Positions 7,823-14,969 of a stretch of DNA of 34,288 nt are shown piece by piece. Each line of letters starts with the position of its first letter. Within the stretch, counting starts at the first letter, position 1. This stretch comes from Ectobacillus antri (lineage in GTDB: Bacteria; Bacillota; Bacilli; Bacillales; Bacillaceae_G), in the NCBI RefSeq assembly GCF_003852715.1, contig NZ_RIAV01000025.1, positions 1 through 34,288 on the forward strand, in the 5' to 3' direction. The position numbers and the translations under genes were made by a program. The notes below the pieces were generated by a model, which worked only from the letters and a program-made list of their open reading frames with translations, did not search any database and had not been told where the DNA came from.

Positions 7823-9625
7823 ATGTGTGGAATCGTTGGATTTATTGGACAGCAAGACGCCAAGGAAATTTTGTTAAAAGGTTTAGAAAAACTTGAGTAT
7901 CGTGGATATGACTCCGCAGGTATCGCGGTACAAGCTGAGCAAGGTGTGGTTGTATTTAAAGAAAAAGGCCGCATTGCCATTCTTCGTGAGAGCGTTGATG
8001 CATCTGTGCATGCAACTGTTGGTATCGGACATACGCGCTGGGCAACACATGGCGTGCCAAGTAAAGTAAATGCGCACCCGCATCAAAGTACGTCTAAACG
8101 TTTTACACTTGTACACAACGGTGTTATTGAAAACTACGAACTACTGAAAAATGATTACCTGCAAGGTGTAACATTTGTAAGTGAAACAGATACAGAAATT
8201 ATCGTACAATTAATTGAAAAGCATGTGAATGAAGGTATGGATGTTGAAGAAGCCTTTCGTCAAACATTAACATTGCTACATGGTTCTTATGCCATAGCAT
8301 TACTTGATAACCAAAACCAAGACATCATTTACGTTGCAAAAAATAAGAGCCCATTGTTAGTCGGTGTCGGTGACGACTTCAACGTTGTCGCAAGTGATGC
8401 AATGGCAATGCTGCAAGTAACAAATCAATACATCGAACTAATGGACAAAGAAATGGTGCTTGTGACACGCGACAGCATCACAATTAAAAATCTAGCTGGT
8501 GAAACAATTGAGCGCGCGCCTTACACGGCAGAGCTTGATGCAAGCGACATCGAAAAGGGTACGTACCCGCACTTTATGTTAAAGGAAATCGACGAGCAGC
8601 CGCTAGTAATCCGTAACATCATTCAAAAGTACCGCAATGAAGCGGGGGAAATTGAGCTTGACGCAGATATTCGTAACGCTGTACTAGATAGCGACCGCAT
8701 TTACATCATTGCATGCGGCACAAGCTATCATGCAGGTTTAGTCGGAAAGCAATTAATTGAAGGCTATGCGAAGGTACCAGTTGAAGTACACGTAGCAAGT
8801 GAGTTTTCTTACAATATGCCGCTATTGACTGAAAAGCCGTTCTTCATCTATATTTCACAAAGTGGTGAAACAGCGGATAGCCGTGCGGTGCTTGTACAAA
8901 CGAACGAAATGGGCCACAAGGCATTAACAATTACAAACGTACCAGGTTCTACACTTTCTCGTGAAGCAGATTATACATTGCCATTATACGCAGGTCCTGA
9001 GATTGCGGTTGCATCTACAAAAGCTTACACAGCACAGATTGCAGTACTAGCAATCCTTGCGGCTGATATCGCAAAAGCAAAAGGCCGTACATTGGACTTT
9101 GATTTAACACAAGAACTAGGTTTAATTGCGAATGCAATGGAAGTACTTTGCGGACAAAAAGAAGAAATGGAAGCTATCGCACGTGAATTCCTTCCGACAA
9201 CACGCAACTGCTTCTTCATTGGACGCGGCGTTGACTTCTTCGTCGGCCTAGAGGGCGCATTGAAGCTAAAAGAGATTTCCTATATCCAAGCAGAAGGCTT
9301 CGCAGGCGGCGAGCTGAAGCACGGTACAATTGCCTTAATTGAAAACGGCACACCTGTTATCGCCCTTGCAACACAGGAGCACGTAAATCTAGGAATTCGC
9401 GGCAACGTGAAGGAAGTAGTAGCACGCGGTGCAAATCCATGCATCATCTCTATGAAGGGCTTAGAAATGAACGGTGACCGCTTTGTATTACCGGCAGTAC
9501 ACGAGACACTGTCTCCGCTTGTATCGGTAATCCCGCTACAGTTGATCTCTTACTACGCAGCATTGCACCGTGAGTGTGATGTTGATAAGCCACGTAACTT
9601 GGCGAAATCGGTTACGGTGGAATAA
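7823..9625 (+). CDS. glmS: Glutamine-fructose-6-phosphate aminotransferase
   Basis: Makes glucosamine-6-phosphate from fructose-6-phosphate and glutamine, the first committed step to UDP-GlcNAc. The product has 600 residues, the family length. The N-terminal Ntn glutaminase domain begins MCGIVGFIG, where Cys2 becomes the N-terminal nucleophile after Met removal; YRGYDSAG lies at 27-34. Two SIS sugar-isomerase domains follow (ACGTSYHAG and SQSGETADS motifs). The C-terminus is the conserved [11 protein letters not shown]. The start is fixed by the catalytic Cys: an in-frame ATG at 7778 would bury it behind 15 extra residues. No good Shine-Dalgarno is adjacent to ATG 7823. Synonymous codon use is visibly different from the neighbouring glmM (more ACA/GCA/CGC), a mild oddity. 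Confidence 0.97.
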   Translation: MCGIVGFIGQQDAKEILLKGLEKLEYRGYDSAGIAVQAEQGVVVFKEKGRIAILRESVDASVHATVGIGHTRWATHGVPSKVNAHPHQSTSKRFTLVHNGVIENYELLKNDYLQGVTFVSETDTEIIVQLIEKHVNEGMDVEEAFRQTLTLLHGSYAIALLDNQNQDIIYVAKNKSPLLVGVGDDFNVVASDAMAMLQVTNQYIELMDKEMVLVTRDSITIKNLAGETIERAPYTAELDASDIEKGTYPHFMLKEIDEQPLVIRNIIQKYRNEAGEIELDADIRNAVLDSDRIYIIACGTSYHAGLVGKQLIEGYAKVPVEVHVASEFSYNMPLLTEKPFFIYISQSGETADSRAVLVQTNEMGHKALTITNVPGSTLSREADYTLPLYAGPEIAVASTKAYTAQIAVLAILAADIAKAKGRTLDFDLTQELGLIANAMEVLCGQKEEMEAIAREFLPTTRNCFFIGRGVDFFVGLEGALKLKEISYIQAEGFAGGELKHGTIALIENGTPVIALATQEHVNLGIRGNVKEVVARGANPCIISMKGLEMNGDRFVLPAVHETLSPLVSVIPLQLISYYAALHRECDVDKPRNLAKSVTVE

Positions 9626-9717
9626 GGGATTAGCTTGGTTGCCTCGCAACTGTCTAAACAGAATAATGTTTGCAGAATGTTAAAAAAGTCTGCTTAAGAA
9701 GAAAAAAGTTTGCAGAA

Positions 9718-9766
9718 AGTCTCGTGGGTATATCCAGAGTATGGGTATAATCACGGGGCTTTTTTA
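9718..9766 (+). terminator. Intrinsic terminator after glmS
   Basis: AGTCTCGTG (9718-9726) pairs with CACGGGGCT (9752-9760) over 9 bp, three of them G-U, followed by TTTTTT. The loop is 25 nt. It lies ~95 bp after the stop. Confidence 0.7.
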
Positions 9767-10060
9767 TGTTTTTTGTGTGCTAACACAGGCTTTTGTGGGG
9801 ATCAAGGTTTCCCTTACGGGGTTGTGCAATTCCTTCATTAAAACATCACAGGGGACGCTCCCTTATCTCTGTGAATTAGGGAGCACTGGAACGAATCCAA
9901 TAAAGGGAAAGTCCACGTCCAGCAACGTGTAATACGCTCCAAGCAGTTCCTCGCCAATAAAAAATAAATAAATATATAAATAATTAGCATATGTGTGGGA
10001 AGTATGGGAATGACGGTGGTAAAGGAGAAACCGTACAGTACTATGAATAAGGCCGATTGA
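9767..10060 (+). other. Unassigned stretch between glmS and the first IS
   Basis: No recognisable gene. The reverse strand is open from about 10066 down to a stop at 9863-9865 and reads a plausible C-terminal peptide (GEELLGAYYTLLDVDFPF followed by IGFVPVLP). The forward strand is also open across part of it. Neither has a convincing start or ribosome binding site. It could be the end of a gene destroyed by the insertion events that follow, or chance. Confidence 0.25.
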
Positions 10061-10138
10061 TTGGATAGGCTACACTTAGTTGGACAGAAAAATTAAGGTC
10101 AAGTAGACTACAGTTAATACTATTAGGGAGAATCTACT

Positions 10139-10423
10139 ATGACGAAAAAAGCTCGACGAACATTCACACCGGAATTCAAGCAACAGATCGTTCAACTATA
10201 TCTTAACGGTAAACCACGAAAAGACATTATTCGCGAGTACGACCTTACACCCTCATCTTTGGATAAGTGGGTGAATCAACATCAAACGTCTGGATCATTC
10301 AAAGAAAAAGATAATTTGACGCCTGAACAACAAGAATTAAACAAACTTCGAAAAGAAATTAAGCAGCTTCAAATGGAGAATGACATTTTAAAGCAAGCCG
10401 CGCTGATACTAGGACGAAAGTAA
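10139..10423 (+). CDS. IS3-family transposase OrfA (element B)
   Basis: DNA-binding half of the transposase. The 94 residues comprise an N-terminal helix-turn-helix (RRTFTPEFKQQIVQLY, then DIIREYDLTPSSLDKWV, about residues 6-47) and a C-terminal leucine-zipper-like helix (QQELNKLRKEIKQLQMENDI, about 65-84). Length and layout are those of intact IS3-family OrfA proteins. The ATG follows GGGAGAATCTACT. Since orfB is deleted, OrfA cannot move this copy and would at most bind the ends. Confidence 0.9.
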   Translation: MTKKARRTFTPEFKQQIVQLYLNGKPRKDIIREYDLTPSSLDKWVNQHQTSGSFKEKDNLTPEQQELNKLRKEIKQLQMENDILKQAALILGRK

Positions 10424-10425
10424 AT

Positions 10426-11027
10426 GTGATCAAGAACAATCAACACAAATACTCGATATCAGCAATGTGTAAAGTCCTACAACTTCCGAGAAGTACGTAT
10501 TATTATGAAGCAAAAGAAAGATCTTCTGAGGATGACTTAACATCTAAAATTATTGAAGTTTTTCATGCAAGTCGCCAAAACTATGGAACTCGTAAGATTA
10601 TGTATGTGTATTTGTCGATCTCTTTAACAGAGAAATCATTGGATGTAGCACAGGGCCTAACAAAGATGCGGCATTGGTTTATCGTGCGTTTGCCTCTATC
10701 CAGAAGGATCTTCGTAAGATTCAGTATTTCCATACAGATCGAGGAAGTGAGTTTAAAAACAAACTCATGGATGAAGCGTTACAGACGTTTGATATTAAAA
10801 GATCTCTAAGTATGAAAGGTTGCCCTTATTATAATGCCGTGGCAGAGGCAACGTTTAAAATCATCAAAACCGAGTTTATCAGAGGTCGACATTTCACTAG
10901 TCTGGAAGAGTTATCAAGAGAACTACAAGACTATGTGCATTGGTTTAATCATATTCGAATTCACGGAACACTAGGGTATTTAAGCCCAATTGAATACAAA
11001 CTTGAACACCTTAAAAAAGTTGTCTAG
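10426..11027 (+). pseudogene. IS3-family transposase OrfB, deleted and frameshifted
   Basis: The N-terminal part (KNNQHKYSISAMCKVLQLPR to NYGTRKI, about 56 residues) is in one frame up to about 10598. From about 10602 the family sequence resumes in a different frame as VFVDLFNREIIGCSTGPNKD and runs through HTDRGSEF and NAVAEATFKIIKTE to the stop at 11027. The segment that normally carries the first catalytic Asp (the DLTYV region) is missing. The second Asp and the Glu of the DDE triad remain. An out-of-frame internal deletion of very roughly 90 codons explains this. Confidence 0.88.
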
Positions 11028-11045
11028 TTTTGTGTTGACAATCCA
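10831..11045 (+). repeat. 215-bp direct repeat, left copy
   Basis: The 3' third of element B from ATAATGCCGTGGCAGAGG to its right end. It is repeated in the same orientation at 13934-14147 with a single 1-base deletion there (TCTGGAAGAG here, TCTGGAGAG there). The two copies flank the IS66 fragment, the bacteriocin-like cassette and element A. Confidence 0.95.
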
Positions 11046-11391
11046 CACAACGATGATCCGGGTGATCGGTCATACGAAGCGTATGACCCGTGTGTCCCGG
11101 CTGTCCACCAGACTGCCGCCCTGTTTTCATGCGGGATGACTTTGGAATAGGAGCCCAGTCAGAAGAAGGCGGCAAATGGCTGTTAGTACTGTTTTTTTTA
11201 CCCTGTGCTTCTAGCGTTTGAATACGTGCTTCTAACGTCTGAACCTTTTCTTCTAATTCATGATTCCGTTGAAGCAATGATTGAACCTGCGCTTCTAACT
11301 CTTGATTGCGTTGAAAGAGTGTCTGAATCAGCTGTACAATCTTGTCTGGTTTTGCATGGCAGGCAGTCAAAATTTCGTCTCGTGTCATCAT
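11046..11391 (-). pseudogene. IS66-family transposase, N-terminal fragment
   Basis: Reverse-strand reading from ATG 11391 (start after AGGAGGTG, well spaced) gives MTRDEILTACHAKPDKIVQL, then a long coiled-coil region rich in Glu/Leu (about residues 20-60), then KNSTNSHLPPSSD, RQSGGQPGHTGHTL and a CxxC. This is the typical N-terminus of IS66 TnpC (coiled coil, linker, zinc-binding). The reading frame is cut at the right end of element B after ~115 residues; the catalytic DDE domain is absent from the window. Confidence 0.85.
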
Positions 11392-11400
11392 CTTGTTCAC

Positions 11401-11437
11401 CTCCTGTTTATCATGGTAGTACCATTCTTTACAGGAG
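11401..11437 (-). promoter_or_regulatory. Hairpin that would hide the IS66 transposase ribosome binding site
   Basis: CTCCTGT (11401-11407) is the exact complement of ACAGGAG (11431-11437). Between them lies the palindrome TGGTAGTACCA (11414-11424). In reverse-strand RNA the ACAGGAG arm is part of the Shine-Dalgarno of the fragment starting at 11391. A transcript entering from outside would pair both arms and close the site. Confidence 0.5.
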
Positions 11438-11468
11438 AAAGGAAATCTAAAACACAAATCTATAAAAC

Positions 11469-11495
11469 GTAACTATCAGCAAGCTGAATAGTTAC
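11469..11495. other. Short perfect inverted repeat
   Basis: GTAACTATCAGC pairs with GCTG-A-ATAGTTAC around a 2-nt AA centre, with one bulged A. It lies between the IS66 fragment and the next terminator. It could be an end-proximal structure of the IS66-type element or an extra terminator stem; no T run follows on either strand. Confidence 0.4.
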
Positions 11496-11508
11496 ACGAA
11501 ATATTTAT

Positions 11509-11558
11509 GAGAAAACGCCATCCTTTTAATAGATTACTAAAAAGGATAGCGTTTTCTC
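11509..11558 (-). terminator. Terminator-like hairpin downstream of the small membrane gene
   Basis: GAGAAAACGC..ATCCTTTT pairs with AAAAGGAT.GCGTTTTCTC across about 18 bp with one mismatch and an 11-nt loop. It stands ~50 bp beyond the stop of the reverse-strand gene at 11607-11804. T runs are within the stem rather than after it, so efficiency is uncertain. It could act in both directions. Confidence 0.6.
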
Positions 11559-11606
11559 GTCCAGATAAATACATCGCCAGAATAGCTGGATGTGCGTGGG
11601 TTTTAA

Positions 11607-11804
11607 TTATTTAGAAGGTGTTTTACCCCTAGAAATAAAATACAAGATTAAAATTACAACAAATAACGTGATGCTGACAACGCCTGTTAAGGATTCATTA
11701 TGTGTTGAATAATTAACAATGGTAATGATCAATAAAAAAAGGGCTCCAATTAAAGGTAACTTCTCTTTCAAAAAACTCCCCCATTCAATATTAAAAGATT
11801 CCAT
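11607..11804 (-). CDS. Small two-helix membrane protein, possible bacteriocin immunity protein
   Basis: Up to 65 residues: a short polar N-terminus (MESFNIEWGSFLKEK), a first hydrophobic helix (LPLIGALFLLIITIV, ~17-31), a short polar loop (NYSTHNESL), a second helix (VVSITLFVVILILYFI) and a basic tail (SRGKTPSK). No family is recognised. ATG 11804 lacks a Shine-Dalgarno. GGGGGAG lies just before an in-frame TTG at 11771, which would give a 54-residue protein, so the start is uncertain. It is transcribed divergently from the secreted bacteriocin-like gene across 59 bp. Small basic two-helix proteins next to bacteriocin genes are often immunity proteins; that role is inference. Confidence 0.65.
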   Translation of the reverse strand: MESFNIEWGSFLKEKLPLIGALFLLIITIVNYSTHNESLTGVVSITLFVVILILYFISRGKTPSK

Positions 11805-11863
11805 TTTATATATAAATTTATTACAATATTATTATACCGTATAATTACATATGAGGAATAAGT

Positions 11864-12538
11864 ATGAAGAAAAAGTTTATCCCTTTTCTAGCTTCTGTTT
11901 TTCTTTTAGGCTCCTTAGCACCGATGACTTCAAATGCAGCCGAATCACTGTATTCAGTGCAATCTGTGCAAGCAAGGGATCTTACACCGCAAGAGCTCTC
12001 AGTTGATAACAAAATTTTCGAACAATCAGAATCATTATTTGGAGCAATTGAAAATATTCCAGACAGCGTTGTAGAGCAAGGACCACAGGCAACTGCTCAA
12101 TGGTTACAAAATGAAACCGGTTATATTGTGACAGTAGATTCTCAAGAAACTTTGCGTTTTAGTGAAACATCTTCTACAGAGCTTGTTGATAATCAGGAAG
12201 GTATTGACCCTAACACTCCTGCAAAATTTTTAAAACCTACTGATCCCCAGTACGGTGTAGCAGCATGCGTCGGAGCTGTTGGAGTTGCACTCGTTAGTAA
12301 TGGACTACCATTTTCAAAGATTCTAAAAGTTAAGTCTGCTATTAAGGCACTTGGTGGAACTGCGAATGCAGTATCTAAGATTAAAGGTTTATATGATTCT
12401 TATCGTTGGAATGGTTTTTCTAGAAGTGATTCTATCAGAAAAGCCTTAAACGGTGCATCAGGTGGATTAGCAGCAGATCTGAAGTCTGCTCTTCTTGACT
12501 TCTTCAACTTGAGTAATGTTATCGCAAACTGCTTCTAA
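11864..12538 (+). CDS. Secreted closticin 574-like bacteriocin precursor
   Basis: 224 residues. There is a Sec signal peptide: MKKK, hydrophobic FIPFLASVFLLGSLAP, and a likely cut after SNA (residue 25). A polar acidic region (26-~126) follows, then a C-terminal domain (~127-224) rich in Gly/Ala/Ser and Lys with only two cysteines, Cys135 and Cys223, the latter in the terminal IANCF. From memory, mature closticin 574 of Clostridium tyrobutyricum is also a C-terminal ~82-residue peptide of a larger precursor, with an early Cys, a KIKKYIAELGG-like helix (here KVKSAIKALGG, 155-165) and a terminal IQANCF. This points to a pro-bacteriocin cleaved near residue 127. GAGG precedes the ATG and TATAAT lies at 11840-11845. 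It is flanked by IS remnants; a divergent small membrane gene may give immunity. No dedicated exporter is present, or needed with a Sec signal. Confidence 0.72.
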   Translation: MKKKFIPFLASVFLLGSLAPMTSNAAESLYSVQSVQARDLTPQELSVDNKIFEQSESLFGAIENIPDSVVEQGPQATAQWLQNETGYIVTVDSQETLRFSETSSTELVDNQEGIDPNTPAKFLKPTDPQYGVAACVGAVGVALVSNGLPFSKILKVKSAIKALGGTANAVSKIKGLYDSYRWNGFSRSDSIRKALNGASGGLAADLKSALLDFFNLSNVIANCF

Positions 12539-13016
12539 TTTTTTGGTTAGTTAGCCAAAGGTTAATATACATATCAATTACAAAATTATGAGAAAGAGCC
12601 ATAACTCGGTTATATATGAACTGCACCCCGATTGTTAGACACGCCTAACAATCGGAGGTGCAGTTTTTCTATGACCAAATATACGTTAGAGACCAAACTA
12701 GGGGTCGTTCAAGATTACTTAGAGGGGAAAGATTCCTATAAGGGTGTAGCCCGCAAGCATAGAGTGACAGAGAGTATGGTGGCGAAATGGGTAAAACGAT
12801 TTCGTCACCATGGTCTGGAGGGGCTTCAAAAACAGTATACAAACCACTCCTTGGAGTTTAAAATGGACGTACTGAATTACTTGGAACGAACAGGGGCGTC
12901 CATTAATGAAACTGCACTTGTCTTTAACATTCCTTCTGACAGTACGGTATGGAAGTGGAGGGAATTGTTTGAAGCAGGAGGACTGGACGCTCTACAACCA
13001 AAGACAAAGGGGCGTC

Positions 13017-13274
13017 TGTTTTGTGCAATGAAAAAGTGCAGAGTTGTGCAGTATATTAAATTCATTTTGTTGATTAAATATTCATTTGTGGTCGCTGAGG
13101 GTGGGCTTGACATGGAGCCTCTACAGGCATGATCCTCCTGCCAAGAATCCAGCCATTAAAGGGATTGGCAGAACCGACACAAGTCTATCATGCCTGCCAC
13201 TCCACGTAAAGCCCTGGTGCATACCAATGAATAGGAATTCTGCAATATTCTGCACTTTTATTCTGCAATAAACA
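13017..13274. repeat. 258-bp MITE with 6-bp target duplication
   Basis: The insert in orfA is flanked by GGCGTC on both sides (13011-13016 and 13275-13280). Removing it with one GGCGTC restores an uninterrupted OrfA. The ends are imperfect inverted repeats of ~36 bp: inward from the left TGTTTTGTGCAATGAAAAAG then TGCAGA, inward from the right TGTTTATTGCAGAATAAAAG then TGCAGA. Inside is a perfect 10-bp inverted repeat CAGGCATGAT (13124-13133) / ATCATGCCTG (13187-13196) with a nested TGCCAA..ATCC arm. It has no coding capacity for a transposase, so it would depend on an enzyme encoded elsewhere. Confidence 0.8.
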
Positions 13275-13380
13275 GGCGTCCATCCATGAAGAAAAAAGAA
13301 TCTAAAAACCAACCTATACCAGGCTCTGTAGAGGCACTACAAGCAGAGAATGAACTCTTACGGGCGGAGAATGCCTACTT

Positions 13381-13387
13381 AAAAAAG
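13381..13387 (+). other. Programmed -1 frameshift heptamer A AAA AAG
   Basis: AAAAAAG lies in phase with orfA as ttA AAA AAG. The orfB frame is -1 relative to orfA and is open from here on. This is the standard IS3-family arrangement for making the OrfAB fusion. Confidence 0.75.
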
Positions 13388-14076
13388 TTACAAGCCTTAA
13401 TTCAAGAAAAGGAAACGTTACAGACCAAGATAAAGCGCAAATAATTTATGAGTTAAGGCAGAAATATAGGGTCATTGATCTTGTGAAGATCGCCTGCATA
13501 GCACGCAGTACGTATTATTATTGGGTGAAACAGATGGGGCTGAAGAGCCTCGTACGCATGAAGAAATACCGTTCCTATCGAGGTAATGTCGGGAAGGTTG
13601 CCCCGAATCTTTTGGAACGTAACTTTATGGCCACGAGACCAAATGAGAAGTGGGTGACGGATGTAACCGAGTTCCACTTGCACGGGGAGAAACTCTACCT
13701 CTCGCCTGTCTTAGACCTGTATAACGGAGAAATTATTGCGTATAACGTCAAGTCTCGGCCTGTGTATGAACTCGTCTCAGAGATGTTGGACCTGGCTTTT
13801 GAGCGCCTTCCAGAAACACACTCTCTCATTCTGCATTCTGACCAGGGTTGGCACTATCAAATGGCGCAGTATCAAACGGCATTGAAGGAGCAAAACATCC
13901 AACAAAGCATGTCCCGCAAGGGCAATTGCCTCGATAATGCCGTGGCAGAGGCAACGTTTAAAATCATCAAAACCGAGTTTATCAGAGGTCGACATTTCAC
14001 TAGTCTGGAGAGTTATCAAGAGAACTACAAGACTATGTGCATTGGTTTAATCATATTCGAATTCACGGAACACTAG
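13387..14076 (+). pseudogene. Chimeric IS3-family OrfB
   Basis: Entered by frameshift, it reads IIYELRQKYRVIDLVKIACI, then ARSTYYYWVKQM joined directly to GLKSLVRMKKYRSYRGNVGK. In related transposases roughly 50 residues lie at that joint, so an in-frame deletion is likely. The catalytic core DVTEFHLHGEKLYLSP and ILHSDQGWHYQM are IS150-like and carry both Asp residues. At GNCLDNAV the protein switches to element B sequence (AEATFKIIKTEFIRGRHFTS). A single-base deletion then changes frame and stops it at 14076. A separate GTG at 13483 is not needed to explain translation. Confidence 0.83.
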
Positions 14077-14147
14077 GGTATTTAAGCCCAATTGAATACA
14101 AACTTGAACACCTTAAAAAAGTTGTCTAGTTTTGTGTTGACAATCCA
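13934..14147 (+). repeat. 214-bp direct repeat, right copy
   Basis: Identical to 10831-11045 except for one missing A in a GAA/GA position. It supplies the codon for the catalytic Glu region and the right inverted repeat to the chimeric element. See the left copy for the pair relationship. Confidence 0.95.
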
Positions 14148-14422
14148 GGGTTTGAGGGGGATTAGAGAGGGGGAGGGAGTAGGAACGGTATTATTTTGTG
14201 GGGACAGAAATACGGAAACGACTTTCTTAGGTGGATACACAAGATACAACAGGATTTCGCAATGGAAAGTGAAAATGAAACAAGTGGGGGAATATTATGA
14301 TTTGCCGACATAGTAGATAGTAAGGTGTTGTTAATTTAGTTTTAATAAAAACGTAAGGAAGTATATTCTTTTAAATGATTGAAATACTATCCTTGTATTA
14401 AAAACAAGGAGGATGTTATAAA
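14148..14422 (+). other. Unassigned stretch with a possible gene remnant
   Basis: A purine-rich start (GGGTTTGAGGGGGATTAGAG) is followed by an open frame ending at 14313 that reads FLGGYTRYNRISQWKVKMKQ and closes VGEYYDLPT. It has no start of its own and begins inside the IS, so it is at best the end of a disrupted gene. The last ~90 bp are AT-rich and should contain the hsp20 promoter, but I see no convincing -35/-10 pair, CIRCE element or CtsR site. Confidence 0.25.
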
Positions 14423-14860
14423 ATGGCATTATTACCATATGATTCATTCAGACAACTTTCAAATATGAGAAGGGAATTTGACCGTATTTTCTCTGATTTT
14501 CCAATTTCCTTTGAAAATGAGCAGGTATTAGGAAGCATCCGAGTGGATGTTCATGAAACGGCAAATGAAGTTGTGGCAACATGTGATATTCCTGGGCTTG
14601 AAAAAAAGGAAGATGTTGATATCGATATTGAAAACAATAGATTAAGCATCAGTGGTTCTATTAATCGTACCAATGAAATTAAAGAGGAAAATATGTTTAG
14701 AAAAGAACGCTTTGCAGGTCGCTTTAGCAGAATGATAACACTTCCAAGTCCTGTTTCACATGAGGGTGTAAAAGCAACCTATAAAAATGGTGTCCTTGAA
14801 ATAAAAATGCCGAAAATTGTAAAAGACACTAAAAAGAAAGTAGATGTAGATTTCCATTGA
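14423..14860 (+). CDS. Small heat shock protein, Hsp20/alpha-crystallin family
   Basis: ATP-independent holdase chaperone. The 145 residues comprise a short N-terminal arm (MALLPYDSFRQLSNMRREFD), an alpha-crystallin domain from about 38 (SIRVDVHETANEVVATCDIP) to 135, and the signature KNGVLEIKMPK near 124-134. The C-terminal tail is short (KKKVDVDFH) and lacks a clear IxI motif. AAGGAGGA precedes the ATG by 10 bases. It sits alone at the edge of the mobile-element region and is followed by a terminator. Confidence 0.92.
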   Translation: MALLPYDSFRQLSNMRREFDRIFSDFPISFENEQVLGSIRVDVHETANEVVATCDIPGLEKKEDVDIDIENNRLSISGSINRTNEIKEENMFRKERFAGRFSRMITLPSPVSHEGVKATYKNGVLEIKMPKIVKDTKKKVDVDFH

Positions 14861-14969
14861 TATTATTATCAACAATGATGTTCTTATCTCTTGGTAACCA
14901 AGTTCTTCCCTCATAATTCGAGTTTGTACCTGTGGTAATATATGTGCATCTCGTTATTCAAATGAATCT

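Larger units (their letters stand above)
10061..11045 (+). mobile_element. Internally deleted IS3-family element (element B)
   Basis: The terminal inverted repeats are imperfect but clear: the left end TGGATAGGCTACACTTAGTT from 10061 and the complement of the right end, TGGATTGTCAACACAAAACT reading inward from 11045, agree at about two thirds of positions and have TG...CA tips. Inside are orfA and a deleted orfB. The right boundary is confirmed because a second copy of the same right half (13934-14147) stops being identical at exactly this base. No target duplication is visible (GAT to the left, CAC to the right). At 985 bp it is shorter than a full element of this type; the missing part lies within orfB. 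Confidence 0.8.
12671..13444 (+). pseudogene. IS150-type OrfA, interrupted by a MITE
   Basis: From ATG 12671 (MTKYTLETKLGVVQDYLEGK) the product has two helix-turn-helix units: SYKGVARKHRVTESMVAKWV, and ASINETALVFNIPSDSTVWK followed by WRE. At codon ~114 (KTKGR) the MITE at 13017-13274 interrupts it, and translation stops inside the MITE at about 13132. The original frame resumes after the insert because MITE plus target duplication is 264 bp: SMKKKESKNQPIPGSVEALQ, then a leucine-zipper helix, ending KIKRK at the TAA 13442-13444. A start at 12632 is open but lies in the terminal repeat and lacks support. Confidence 0.85.
12617..14147 (+). mobile_element. Chimeric IS3-family element (element A left part, element B right part)
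   Basis: The left end begins TGAACTGCACCCCGATTGTT and forms a near-perfect hairpin with the sequence just before orfA (CTAACAATCGG.AGGTGCAGTT), as in IS150-type elements of Firmicutes. OrfA has two helix-turn-helix units, a slippery heptamer and an IS150-like OrfB. At 13934 the sequence switches to the right third of element B and ends with B's right end at 14147. The element therefore has unmatched ends and cannot be a normal transposable unit. It also carries a 258-bp MITE, an in-frame orfB deletion and a 1-bp frameshift. Confidence 0.85.

Noticed and set aside
9626-9766. Intact Tn7-type attachment with an inserted Tn7-like element
   Set aside because: The glmS 3' end is conserved, but no Tn7-like end repeats or tns genes are visible in the window.
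9741-9932. 63-codon forward ORF after glmS
   Set aside because: It begins within the glmS terminator and lacks a ribosome binding site.
13121-13312. Reverse-strand 63-codon frame in the MITE
   Set aside because: It crosses the MITE right end and the target duplication into element A, so it cannot be an ancestral gene of either. No ribosome binding site.
14092-14313. 73-codon ORF after the chimeric IS
   Set aside because: Its start is within the IS right end and no ribosome binding site is present; kept only as a possible remnant of a disrupted gene.
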